Assembly: GCA_017511005.1 (NCBI GenBank)
Contig: JAFWLP010000057.1
Location: 1 to 64,000, forward strand
Length of the DNA stretch: 64,000 bases
Origin: Clostridiales bacterium
GTDB taxonomy: Bacteria; Bacillota; Clostridia; Saccharofermentanales; Saccharofermentanaceae
Direction of reading: 5' to 3'
Shown here: positions 37,087 through 45,877 of the stretch, in pieces
Layout of the letters: the number at the start of each line of letters is the position of its first letter
Position numbering within the stretch: the stretch's first letter is position 1
The notes under the pieces: model-generated
What the model was told of the DNA's origin: nothing
The model's database searches: none
Seen by the model: the letters and a program-made list of their open reading frames with translations, nothing else
Translations under genes and position numbers: made by a program

Positions 37087-37545
37087 ATGAACATTGAATA
37101 CAGACTGATGACAATCGATGATTACGAGCAGGCTTACGCGCTCTGGCTTGAGTGCGGAAACGGCCTTAACGACAAGGATGATTCACGCGAAGGCATCGAA
37201 AAGTACCTCAAGCGCAATCCTTCAACTTCTTTCGTTGCCGTATGCGATGGAAAAGTTGCCGGTGTGTTATTATGTGGTCATGACGGCAGGCGCGGTATCA
37301 TCCAGCATGCGTGCGTATCACCCTCTTACAGACGCCTCGGCATCGGCAAAAAGCTCGTAGAGCTCGGACTCGAGGCCCTGAAAGCAGAAGGCATCAATAA
37401 AGTCCTTCTCGTAGCTTTTAAGAAAAACGCGGGTGGAAATGCATTCTGGGAATCACAGGGCTTCACGCTCCGTGAGGATCTTAATTACAGGAACAAGGCA
37501 CTTGCCGAGATGGTCAGGATCGATCCTGATTACGTAAAGGAGTAA
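37087..37545 (+). CDS. GNAT family N-acetyltransferase between argG and argH
   Basis: 152 residues. The acetyl-CoA binding signature is HACVSPSYRRLGIGKKLVELGLEAL, and AFKKNAGGNAFWESQGF is the typical end. AAAGGAGG precedes ATG 37087. It lies 7 bases before argH. The position in an arginine locus raises the possibility of an amino-acid or glutamate acetyltransferase, but the family is too broad to say. Confidence 0.82.
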   Translation: MNIEYRLMTIDDYEQAYALWLECGNGLNDKDDSREGIEKYLKRNPSTSFVAVCDGKVAGVLLCGHDGRRGIIQHACVSPSYRRLGIGKKLVELGLEALKAEGINKVLLVAFKKNAGGNAFWESQGFTLREDLNYRNKALAEMVRIDPDYVKE

Positions 37546-37552
37546 ATGTATT

Positions 37553-38920
37553 ATGGCTAAGAAAATGTGGGCAGGACGTTTCGAGAAGGCTACGGACAAG
37601 GAAGTAAACGATTACAACTCTTCCCTTCCCTTTGACTGTAAGATGTACAGCCAGGACATAGAAGGCTCTATTGCGCATTCGCAGATGCTCGCCAAGCAGG
37701 GTGTTATCTCCGGAAAGGACGCTGAAGACATAAAGAACGGTCTTCTCTCGATAAAGGAAGATATCGAGTCAGGTAAGCTGACATTTGATTCTGATGCCGA
37801 AGATATCCACATGTTTATCGAAGAGGAGCTTACCAACCGTATCGGTGATGCCGGCAAGCGCCTTCACACCGGCCGTTCAAGAAACGATCAGGTGGCACTG
37901 GACCAGCGCCTTTATCTGGTAGATGAAGCCGGAGAGATCATCGAACTTCTTGATGATCTTCTGGATACTCTTACCGACATCGCAAAAGACAATACTGAAA
38001 CATACATGCCGGGTTACACTCATCTCCAGAGAGCCCAGCCCATAACATATGCCCATTATCTGTCTGCATATATCGAGATGTTCAAGCGTGACATCGACAG
38101 GATCAGCGAAGCCAAAGAGCGCGCAAACATCTCTCCTCTGGGCAGCGGTGCCCTTGCCGGTACAACATATCCGCTTGACCGTGATTTTGTTGCCGAGCAG
38201 CTCGGCATGAACGGTGTGACACTCTGCTCACTTGACGGTGTCGCCGACAGGGATTTCGCGATTGAATTTGCTTCCGCATGTTCAATACTCATGATGCATC
38301 TTTCCAGAATGAGCGAGGAGATCATTCTCTATGCTTCACAGGAATTCAAGTTCTATGAACTTGACGATGCTTATTCCACAGGATCTTCCATGATGCCCCA
38401 GAAAAAGAACCCGGACGTTGCCGAGCTTACCCGCGGCAAGACCGGACGTGTCTACGGAGACCTTATCTCTCTGCTCGTTATCATGAAGGGACTTCCCCTC
38501 ACATATAACAAGGACATGCAGGAAGTCCAGGAGGCCATGTTCGACTGTATCGAGACGGTAAAAGCGGTCCTTCCTCCTTTTACCGGCATGATAAGGACAA
38601 TGACCATCCGCAAAGACAACATGGAAGCGGCCGCACTCGGCGGCTTTACAAACGCCACGGATCTCGCTGATTATCTCGTTAAGAAGGGACTTCCCTTCCG
38701 TGAGACTCACGCAATCTCCGGCAAACTCGTTCATTACTGCATAATGAACAACATCTCGCTGCTCGATGTGTCACTCGATAAGTTCAGGGAGTTCTCCCCT
38801 GTTTTCGAATCGGATGTCTATGACGCGATCTCACTTAAGACATGCGTTGAAGGCAGAAGCCTTACCGGAGGTCCTGCGCCGGAGACTGTAAGGAAGTATC
38901 TTGACGGACTTCAGGAATGA
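37553..38920 (+). CDS. argH: argininosuccinate lyase
   Basis: 455 residues of the fumarase/aspartase superfamily. The C3 signature GSSMMPQKKNPDVAELTRGK is present, and the N-terminal MWAGRFEKATDKEVNDYNSS is typical of ArgH. It splits argininosuccinate into arginine and fumarate. SD AAAGGAG precedes ATG 37553. It converges with the hydrolase gene on the other strand with only 4 bases between the stop codons. Confidence 0.97.
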   Translation: MAKKMWAGRFEKATDKEVNDYNSSLPFDCKMYSQDIEGSIAHSQMLAKQGVISGKDAEDIKNGLLSIKEDIESGKLTFDSDAEDIHMFIEEELTNRIGDAGKRLHTGRSRNDQVALDQRLYLVDEAGEIIELLDDLLDTLTDIAKDNTETYMPGYTHLQRAQPITYAHYLSAYIEMFKRDIDRISEAKERANISPLGSGALAGTTYPLDRDFVAEQLGMNGVTLCSLDGVADRDFAIEFASACSILMMHLSRMSEEIILYASQEFKFYELDDAYSTGSSMMPQKKNPDVAELTRGKTGRVYGDLISLLVIMKGLPLTYNKDMQEVQEAMFDCIETVKAVLPPFTGMIRTMTIRKDNMEAAALGGFTNATDLADYLVKKGLPFRETHAISGKLVHYCIMNNISLLDVSLDKFREFSPVFESDVYDAISLKTCVEGRSLTGGPAPETVRKYLDGLQE

Positions 38921-38924
38921 CCTG

Positions 38925-39851
38925 TCAATAAAGCAGATTCCTGTCGTAGAACTCCACAAAGGATCCGAACAATTCAGTATTCTTACTGACATTCAGGAAA
39001 AGATTATGACCCTTGTATTCAAGCCTGACGAAGGTAAAGCGGGGGTTATCTTTATATTGCTCATAGTAAATGTCATACCCGTATTCGATGGGGATCATAT
39101 TATCGTCAGTGCTGTGAACGACCATTACCTTTGCGTCTGAGGCGGCGAAACCGGCCAATGCGTTATTAACGGCATATTCTCCGAACTTCGCCCGTTCATA
39201 GACCTTTAGAACAGGAATGAACAGGTAAACAGCCGGACCGACGACATTCCTGCCGCCGCCCTCAAGAAGATCCGTTGAACTGCAGGGTCCCGAGCATTCG
39301 ATGACAGCTTCGATCTCCGGATGATAAGTCAGAACGCTGCAGACGGAATAACCTCCCCAGCTGTGTCCGAACAGACCTATAGGAAGCTCGGGAAAATTGC
39401 CGCTGTCTTCTACAAATGATATAGCATAGTTCAGATCTATCACGCCCTGCGGAACGCCGCCGATACCGTCTCCGCCGCTCTCATCACATCCCGTTACGTC
39501 GTAAGCGAAAACATAATAACCGTTCTGGGCGAGATAATTTATGTCTTCCATATAGACGTTGTGTCCGCCGTCACCATAGCCATGCGCAAATACGATTATC
39601 CCCCGCTGATCACTTCCTGCAGAATACATGTATCCTGCAATTGTCTGTCCCTTGTCTGACACGAAATCATATCTTGTACGCTCAAGCCCTTCAAACTCAT
39701 AGACATGTCTCATCAGCGCAGGCCTGGTATCGCAGCGCCTGCCAAAGTAAAGACCATACAATCCCAGAGAGATTCCGATCCAAAGAAAGACCGTAATCAG
39801 AAGACAGATAAGAGCAATAATCAAGGCTCTCTTTTTTGACGATATTTTCAC
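38925..39851 (-). CDS. membrane-anchored alpha/beta hydrolase
   Basis: 308 residues. Basic residues and a membrane helix (about 9-35) form an N-terminal anchor. The triad is complete: Ser164 in GLFGHSWGGYS, Asp in VVHSTDDNMIPI and His in EYKGHNLF, so it should be active on the outer face. It starts with ATGA overlap on the SLH-like gene and so belongs to the GH13-GH27 operon or its 3' part. The substrate is unknown. Confidence 0.82.
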   Translation of the reverse strand: MKISSKKRALIIALICLLITVFLWIGISLGLYGLYFGRRCDTRPALMRHVYEFEGLERTRYDFVSDKGQTIAGYMYSAGSDQRGIIVFAHGYGDGGHNVYMEDINYLAQNGYYVFAYDVTGCDESGGDGIGGVPQGVIDLNYAISFVEDSGNFPELPIGLFGHSWGGYSVCSVLTYHPEIEAVIECSGPCSSTDLLEGGGRNVVGPAVYLFIPVLKVYERAKFGEYAVNNALAGFAASDAKVMVVHSTDDNMIPIEYGYDIYYEQYKDNPRFTFVRLEYKGHNLFLNVSKNTELFGSFVEFYDRNLLY

Positions 39852-40273
39852 AATGTCGCTACTTTCCCCTCATTATTTACGGTCTCCACGGTGCGCCTTA
39901 TATACTCATGTATGTTTTCCTGACTGTCTTCCCCATCAAGGTCAAACCACAAAAAACCTCCGTCAGATGCAAGATCTTTTGCATCCATGATACCCCGAAG
40001 ATAGATCTGGGCAACATGATTGGCACAAACGTGGCAGTCATAAAGATCCCTGAGGACTCCGGCTCCACCGATGTCAGGCAGATCACATATTCCCTTCTCT
40101 TTCAGAAGAAACATATGCAGTATCCTCGCGATGTGTTTCCGGGTAACGGGATCGTTCTTACAGAGTTCATCTTCATATTCAAGCCAGCCGTGCTCCATGC
40201 CGTATGCAAGAGCATTCCAGGACTCAACGCCAAATGTTTTCAAGAGACTTTCGATGAACATCTCACGTGTCAT
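39848..40273 (-). CDS. small SLH-repeat-like protein without signal peptide
   Basis: 141 residues from ATG 40273, in an ATGA overlap with the GH27 stop. I do not recognise a named family. Two segments resemble S-layer homology repeats: ALAYGMEHGWLEYED followed by NDPVTRKHIARILHMFL, and CANHVAQIYLRGIMD. No secretion signal is present, which is odd for SLH proteins. It has four Cys residues and an acidic C-terminus. It overlaps the hydrolase gene by 4 bases. Confidence 0.6.
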   Translation of the reverse strand: MTREMFIESLLKTFGVESWNALAYGMEHGWLEYEDELCKNDPVTRKHIARILHMFLLKEKGICDLPDIGGAGVLRDLYDCHVCANHVAQIYLRGIMDAKDLASDGGFLWFDLDGEDSQENIHEYIRRTVETVNNEGKVATL

Positions 40274-42006
40274 GTTAATGTCGTGATCCTGAACACTCTG
40301 CATCCGCATCCGAACAACATATCAACGCTGATAGAACTGCCTTGAACCTCAGAATATTCTTTTGAAATCAGATCTTTGATCCGGTATGCGCCGGCATTAA
40401 GAAATCTGTCTTTGTCAGCAGTACAGATTATAGAATCAATGGCATTGATTATACGGTCAACAGAGACTGTAATGTTATCTGTATGGTCATTTTCGGAAAG
40501 ATTAAAGAAGCCAAGGGCGATGTCACCGTTTGCCAAAGGTTTGGCCAGAATATCTACCCTGTTGTTGTCACGGATGTATTCTAAGGAAGGATCGTCACAG
40601 GGATATGTCGTGAATATGCGCCGTGCCTGGATGCCGAGAGGATCCTGGTCAAGTGCGATAAGGTCTTCATTCGTGATGATGTTGAAGACCGGGTCACCTT
40701 TGCTTACACGTCTTAAGTCCATGCCGAGCATCAGAGGGGAATTCATCATGCACCACATTGCCATGTGCGAAACACACATGGTCTCGGTGATGCCGTCCAT
40801 GCCGATAACCAGCATGTCCGGATCGTTCCAACCTTTATCAAGACCAGCGAATCTGTCCATGATCACGGCTTTGTTGTACTGTGATGTGATGGATGTCGTA
40901 TAATCGCTTTCCCATGCCGCAGTTCCGGGATTGCCGTCGGATCCGACCTGGAACGTGATGTCATTTAATATGCGCCAGGAATCACCCACAAGATGTCCCC
41001 AGTTCTGAGGCTGCGTCTTGCCCCATTCACATATGGAGAAAACAATGTCGCGTCCTTTGCCAAAACGCTCTAATTCTTTTCTTATCTCCGTATAGGAGTA
41101 AAGCGTGTTCTCCTGCCTTCTGTGATTCATCAGCCGGATCCTGTTGATGCCTGCATGAAGGCTGATATTTACAGGAGAGGATTCGGCAAAAGATTCAGGA
41201 GAATCCGTTGCAGGAAGCATCTCATCGAAAACGATATCATCATCTGCAGCCACCTGCAGCCAAGCTCCGGTTCCTTCCTCTTTACCGGTCGCATAAGTGA
41301 CAACAAGGTCATAAACGCCGGCGTCAGCAACTTCAACTTCAAATACAAGCTCGCTGCTCCTTAATCCCACGGGACTGTGATCAGGTGCCGTGCCGTCAAA
41401 AGTGCCGATGAATGTAACATAATCATCATTTACGGCAGCACGGCTTCCGGTTATAAACGCATCTTTCACTGCGGAATAAGTCTTTCCCGCGATCTTTACG
41501 GATCTTATATTCGGAGCATATGAATAGACCGCATTTTCGGGCGCCGCGAAAGTGGCATTGTCCCACATGTAATAGCAGTTATCGACCTTAATGAAATCTA
41601 TGTCCCAGCCGATATAATCCTCACAGTCAGTCTTCTCGTGCTTGTAGATGCCGACTTCGGCACCCGAACAGAGCCTGGTTCCGATATCGTTGTACATTCC
41701 GAACTTGAGACCGGCATCATGAACAAAGTCTGCCATGGCCTTGAATCCTGAAGGAAACTTAACCGGATCTGACTGAAGCCTGTCATTGACACGTTCAGGT
41801 CTGTAACAGCCGTCATCAAGGACCACATACTGATAACCGTACTTATACAGTCCCAATTCCGTGATCCTGCGGACCATCTCTTTTGTCAGTTCTTCCGTAT
41901 TGCCGCTGCCGAATGCGTTCCAGCTGTTCCAGCCCATTGCGGGAAGGCGCGGCTTTTTACCCGGAAACAGAGTATTCCCTTCAGATGAGAAAGAATCGGA
42001 TCTCAA
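40270..42006 (-). CDS. GH27 alpha-galactosidase with inserted carbohydrate-binding-like domain
   Basis: 578 residues if read from TTG 42006. LPAMGWNSWNAFG opens the GH27 barrel; the nucleophile is Asp142 (FIKVDNCYY) and the acid/base is probably Asp349 (SWRILNDI). Human-type enzymes have about 60 residues between these; here there are about 207, and the extra 150 (about 155-310) form a beta-rich block (SSELVFEVEVADAGVYDLVVTYAT, LHAGINRIRL) like a CBM35/CBM6 domain. No signal peptide, so intracellular. The frame stays open upstream to 42055; SD AAAAGGAG is 9 bases before an ATA codon at 42039-42037, so the true start may be non-AUG. Confidence 0.85.
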   Translation of the reverse strand: MRSDSFSSEGNTLFPGKKPRLPAMGWNSWNAFGSGNTEELTKEMVRRITELGLYKYGYQYVVLDDGCYRPERVNDRLQSDPVKFPSGFKAMADFVHDAGLKFGMYNDIGTRLCSGAEVGIYKHEKTDCEDYIGWDIDFIKVDNCYYMWDNATFAAPENAVYSYAPNIRSVKIAGKTYSAVKDAFITGSRAAVNDDYVTFIGTFDGTAPDHSPVGLRSSELVFEVEVADAGVYDLVVTYATGKEEGTGAWLQVAADDDIVFDEMLPATDSPESFAESSPVNISLHAGINRIRLMNHRRQENTLYSYTEIRKELERFGKGRDIVFSICEWGKTQPQNWGHLVGDSWRILNDITFQVGSDGNPGTAAWESDYTTSITSQYNKAVIMDRFAGLDKGWNDPDMLVIGMDGITETMCVSHMAMWCMMNSPLMLGMDLRRVSKGDPVFNIITNEDLIALDQDPLGIQARRIFTTYPCDDPSLEYIRDNNRVDILAKPLANGDIALGFFNLSENDHTDNITVSVDRIINAIDSIICTADKDRFLNAGAYRIKDLISKEYSEVQGSSISVDMLFGCGCRVFRITTLT

Positions 42007-42063
42007 CCGTTTGTCATTTATTACTGCAGGACCTTCTATGGTAATGATCTCCTTTTATATTGA

Positions 42064-43374
42064 TTATCTCTCCATGAGCCATATCTCGGATGAGTAAGGC
42101 TGAAGAGTCGAACCGCCGCCGAAGTCGTGGACCGTTCCGCTGATCAGTTCCTTTGCCTGTCCGCATCCCGCATCAAAATGGGCAGTATAAGGATTGGAAT
42201 CCATGTTTATGGCAACCATGACCCTCTGACTGCCGGAATTGCGCTCGAAGATACATTGTTTGTTTGTAAGCACCACTATGCGCAGGCCACCGTAGTTGAG
42301 GGCATTGCTGTTCTTCTTCGCTTCGGCGAGTCTTGAAATGTGGTCCGTAAGATCATTCCATTCAGGCTTGTCAAAGCATGCGCGGAGAGCAGGGTCTCCT
42401 TCTTCTTTCCGTGCCTTTGCGCCCCATTCCGAACCATAGTAAACGCACGGAATGCCGGGCATTGTAAAGACAAGCGTATATACAAGCGGCAGACATCTCT
42501 CATCGTTAAGTATGGAAGCGATCCTCGTAACGTCGTGATTGTCGGCGAACGAGAGAAGATGCGCTCCCTTGCAGACAGTCCAGTCTTCAGGTCCGAACAG
42601 CCTCATGAGAGAATGCATGATCTCGAACATGTTGGATGAATTAAAGGATGAATAGATGCCTTTATAACACTGGTAGTTCGTAAGAGAGTGAAGGTGCATT
42701 TCATTCAGCATCCTGCCGTATTCACCGTGAAGGACTTCGCCAAGAAGGAAAAAGTCATTCTTTTTGGAATCGGTGAATTCCCTGAGTCTTCTTAAGAACT
42801 CGCGGTCAAGACAGTAAGCCACATCGAGTCTTAATCCGTCGATATCAAAGAAATCTATCCAGTAGTTTACTTTATCCAGAATGTGATCGATGACCGCGGG
42901 ATTTCTCAGGTTAAGCTTTACGAGATCGTAATTGCCTTCCCATCCTTCATACCAGAAACCGTCATTATAATTGGAATTGCCGTCAAATGACAGGTGAAAC
43001 CAGTCTTTGTACGGTGAATCCCATTTCTTCTCCCGAACGTCCTTAAATGCCCAAAAGCCTCTTCCGACGTGATTGAACACGCCGTCCAGAACGACCTTTA
43101 TTCCTTCATCGTGAAGCGCGTCAACAACTTTCTTGAAGTCATCGTTGGTGCCGAGTCTGGTATCGATGAGACCGTAATCCCTTGTGTTGTAGCCGTGCGT
43201 GTCTGATTCGAAAACCGGTGAGAAATAAATTGCATTGATGCCGAGTTTCTTCATGTGCGGGATCCAGTCAAGCACCTTCAGTATCCTTGATTCCGGAATC
43301 CCGTCGTTCTCAAACGGAGCTCCGCAGAATCCCAAGGGATAGATCTGATAAAATACCGCTTCTTCATACCACAT
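42064..43374 (-). CDS. GH13 alpha-glucan hydrolase (maltodextrin/amylase type)
   Basis: 436 residues of the alpha-amylase clan. The conserved regions are LDGVFNHVG, GLRLDVAY (nucleophile Asp184), LLGEVLHG (acid/base Glu213) and FADNHDVTR (Asp281). There is no signal peptide, so it acts inside the cell on malto-oligosaccharides or cyclodextrins. Its start directly abuts the stop of the membrane protein gene (TAAATG), and the GH27 SD lies just after its own stop. No sugar transporter is visible nearby. Confidence 0.9.
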   Translation of the reverse strand: MWYEEAVFYQIYPLGFCGAPFENDGIPESRILKVLDWIPHMKKLGINAIYFSPVFESDTHGYNTRDYGLIDTRLGTNDDFKKVVDALHDEGIKVVLDGVFNHVGRGFWAFKDVREKKWDSPYKDWFHLSFDGNSNYNDGFWYEGWEGNYDLVKLNLRNPAVIDHILDKVNYWIDFFDIDGLRLDVAYCLDREFLRRLREFTDSKKNDFFLLGEVLHGEYGRMLNEMHLHSLTNYQCYKGIYSSFNSSNMFEIMHSLMRLFGPEDWTVCKGAHLLSFADNHDVTRIASILNDERCLPLVYTLVFTMPGIPCVYYGSEWGAKARKEEGDPALRACFDKPEWNDLTDHISRLAEAKKNSNALNYGGLRIVVLTNKQCIFERNSGSQRVMVAINMDSNPYTAHFDAGCGQAKELISGTVHDFGGGSTLQPYSSEIWLMER

Positions 43375-44136
43375 TTATGTTTTTCCTTCTTTCTTTTCTT
43401 TCGCTTTTATCCTTATACAGGTAATAAATCCTGCAAAGCCCATAATGAATATGATCACCACAACAACGATGCCGATATACTTTTCTATCATGCTCGCGAA
43501 AACAGATATATTGCCCTCATTCCTGTGTGAAAAAGCCCATTCAAGCGCCAGGAGCGAGACCATTGCGTCCACAATGCAGATCTTCCTGAGCGACAAAGCT
43601 GTAAGTGAACGCGACTTCTTTGCCTTGAACATGTTGATGACGGCAAGCAGGACTTTATAAGTCACGTATAGTCCGAATCCGTATATGAGTATTCCGGGAT
43701 AATCATGAATGATGTTTATCCTGACTATCAGATATACGGCATACGCGAATACTATGTCCAGCAGGATCAGGTTTCTTGAGAATTTCCTGTAATTTACCCG
43801 TTCACTGAACCGTCTGCTCTTAAATACAGCTCCTCTTCCAGCTCTGTACAGGACATTTACTCTGAGCATGCAAAGCAGAAAGTAGTAGATCGACATGATG
43901 AAGAGCCACAGGGAACGTGAAAGGATCGACATCGTGAAACAGAATCCCGAATACAGGATGTCAAATGTCACCGAAGGCAGGGTGAGAGCAACCGTGGTAC
44001 GCTTATAATCGGTTACGTAATTCCAGAAATGCTTAACCTTTGATTCCTTTTCTGTTTTATCTTCAGACTCAGCAAGACCGGCCTCAACGGCAGGTTCCGT
44101 AATCTGTTCCTGTATGGTCTCTTTTCTTTTTCCCAT
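43375..44136 (-). CDS. multi-pass membrane protein of unknown family
   Basis: 253 residues with an acidic, Glu/Lys-rich N-terminus (about 1-40) and then about six hydrophobic segments up to residue 246, ending in a lysine-rich tail. I do not recognise a family. It is packed between the UPF0210 gene (5 bases away) and GH13 (no gap), so it is co-transcribed with both. No transport or enzyme motif is visible. Confidence 0.65.
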   Translation of the reverse strand: MGKRKETIQEQITEPAVEAGLAESEDKTEKESKVKHFWNYVTDYKRTTVALTLPSVTFDILYSGFCFTMSILSRSLWLFIMSIYYFLLCMLRVNVLYRAGRGAVFKSRRFSERVNYRKFSRNLILLDIVFAYAVYLIVRINIIHDYPGILIYGFGLYVTYKVLLAVINMFKAKKSRSLTALSLRKICIVDAMVSLLALEWAFSHRNEGNISVFASMIEKYIGIVVVVIIFIMGFAGFITCIRIKAKEKKEGKT

Positions 44137-44141
44137 AGCGG

Positions 44142-45500
44142 TCAGTTGCGCATGGAATGTACGGGAGCCGGGATCCTTCCGCCTCTGTGGATAAAATCAG
44201 CACAGGAAGCGCGGTTAACGTCCATGATCGGGGCAGTGCCGAGCAAGCCGCCGAATTCAACGCTGTCACCGACAGTTTTGCCCGGAACCGGAATTAGTCT
44301 TACGGCAGTCGTCTTGTTGTTAAATGTACCTACAGCCATCTCATCGGCAATGATGCCCGATATAGTCTCGGCTGTCGTATCACCGGGAACGGCGATCATG
44401 TCAAGACCTACCGAACAGACACAGGTCATTGCTTCAAGCTTCTCATGCTTCAGTGAACCTGATCTTGCGGCAGCGATCATTCCTTCATCTTCCGATACAG
44501 GAATAAATGCGCCGGAAAGACCGCCAACATAAGAAGATGCCATGATACCGCCTTTCTTAACGGCGTCATTGAGCATGGCGAGAGCGGCTGTAGTACCCCA
44601 TGTGCCGCAGGTCTCAAGACCGAACTCCTCAAGGAGTCTTGCGACCGAGTCGCCGACTGCCGGCGTCGGAGCCAGTGAGAGATCAATGATGCCGAACGGT
44701 ACCTGAAGACGTTCGGAAGCTTCTCTTGCTACAAGTTCACCGACTCTCGTGATCTTGAATGCAGCCTTCTTGATAGTCTCGGCCACGACACCGAGATCCC
44801 TGCCCTTAACGCCTTCAAGAGCATGCTTTACAACACCGGGTCCTGAGATACCGACGTTGATAACGCATTCAGGTTCGCCGGGACCTAAGAAGGCTCCGGC
44901 CATGAACGGATTATCCTCAGGGGCGTTCGCGAAGACGACGAGTTTCGCGCATCCCAGCGCACCGGAATCCTTTGTTGCTTCAGCCGTCTTCTTTATGATC
45001 TGTCCCATGTCCCGGACGGCATCCATGTTTATTCCTGTCCTTGTTGAAGCGACGTTAACGCTCGAACATACGAATTCAGTGGATGCGAGGGCATCAGGAA
45101 TGGAATCTATGAGCACTTTGTCGGAATTGGTATATCCTTTCTGAACAAGTGCGGAGAAGCCGCCGATAAAGTTGACGCCGCATGTTTTCGCAGCATCATC
45201 GAGCGCTTTGGCAAACGGCGTATAATCCTTGGCACCGCAGGCTGATGCGACTATGGAAACCGGAGTGACCGATATCCTCTTGTGAATGATCGGAATGCCG
45301 TATTTCTTGCTGATGAGCTCGCCGGTCTCAACGAGCTTTCCGGCATATCTGCAGATCTTGTCATATATCCTGCCGCATGATTCCTCAACTGTAGGGGCAG
45401 CGCAATCCATGAGCGAGATGCCCATTGTTATGGTCCGGATGTCCAGATGCTGATCATTGAACATCTGCATCGTCTCGATAATTTCGCGGTCGTTGATCAT
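44142..45500 (-). CDS. UPF0210/PFL family protein
   Basis: 452 residues. [33 protein letters not shown] and [16 protein letters not shown] are typical of the UPF0210 (DUF711) family, related in fold to glycyl-radical enzymes but without a known reaction. SD GGGAGG precedes ATG 45500. It follows the ACT protein by 21 bases; the two genes are a well known conserved pair in Bacillota. Confidence 0.92.
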   Translation of the reverse strand: MINDREIIETMQMFNDQHLDIRTITMGISLMDCAAPTVEESCGRIYDKICRYAGKLVETGELISKKYGIPIIHKRISVTPVSIVASACGAKDYTPFAKALDDAAKTCGVNFIGGFSALVQKGYTNSDKVLIDSIPDALASTEFVCSSVNVASTRTGINMDAVRDMGQIIKKTAEATKDSGALGCAKLVVFANAPEDNPFMAGAFLGPGEPECVINVGISGPGVVKHALEGVKGRDLGVVAETIKKAAFKITRVGELVAREASERLQVPFGIIDLSLAPTPAVGDSVARLLEEFGLETCGTWGTTAALAMLNDAVKKGGIMASSYVGGLSGAFIPVSEDEGMIAAARSGSLKHEKLEAMTCVCSVGLDMIAVPGDTTAETISGIIADEMAVGTFNNKTTAVRLIPVPGKTVGDSVEFGGLLGTAPIMDVNRASCADFIHRGGRIPAPVHSMRN

Positions 45501-45521
45501 ATAAACCTCCCGGGAAAAAGA

Positions 45522-45806
45522 TCAGATTGTATGCATTGCATTGAAAAGGCCGGTGTGCTGGATGGTGATCTGAACACCAAGCTTCTTTCCGAGTTCATCA
45601 AGCTTCTCGGAAATGTCGGATTCTTCGATAACAACATCTTTGAGGTCAACCATCATTACCATCGTAAAGATATCATCAAGTATTGTCTGGGATATGTCGT
45701 TGATATTGATACCGTAATCGGCAAGAAGACGCGATACATCAGCGATGATGCCTACGCGGTCTCTTCCCAAAACCGTAACAACAGCAGTATTCTTCTCGTT
45801 TTTCAT
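45522..45806 (-). CDS. UPF0237 ACT-domain protein
   Basis: 94 residues from ATG 45806; an ATG two codons upstream abuts the GGAGGT and is a poor start. AVVTVLGRDRVGIIADVSRLLADYGININDISQ is an ACT domain start, close to the N-terminus of glycine-cleavage regulators. Family members bind small molecules such as amino acids. It precedes the UPF0210 gene and probably regulates or assists it. Confidence 0.9.
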   Translation of the reverse strand: MKNEKNTAVVTVLGRDRVGIIADVSRLLADYGININDISQTILDDIFTMVMMVDLKDVVIEESDISEKLDELGKKLGVQITIQHTGLFNAMHTI

Positions 45807-45877
45807 AATCATACCTCCTGCAAAGAGATCGTTTTCTAAAGCTATAATAACTCAATATCACGAAAATGATGTTAAGA

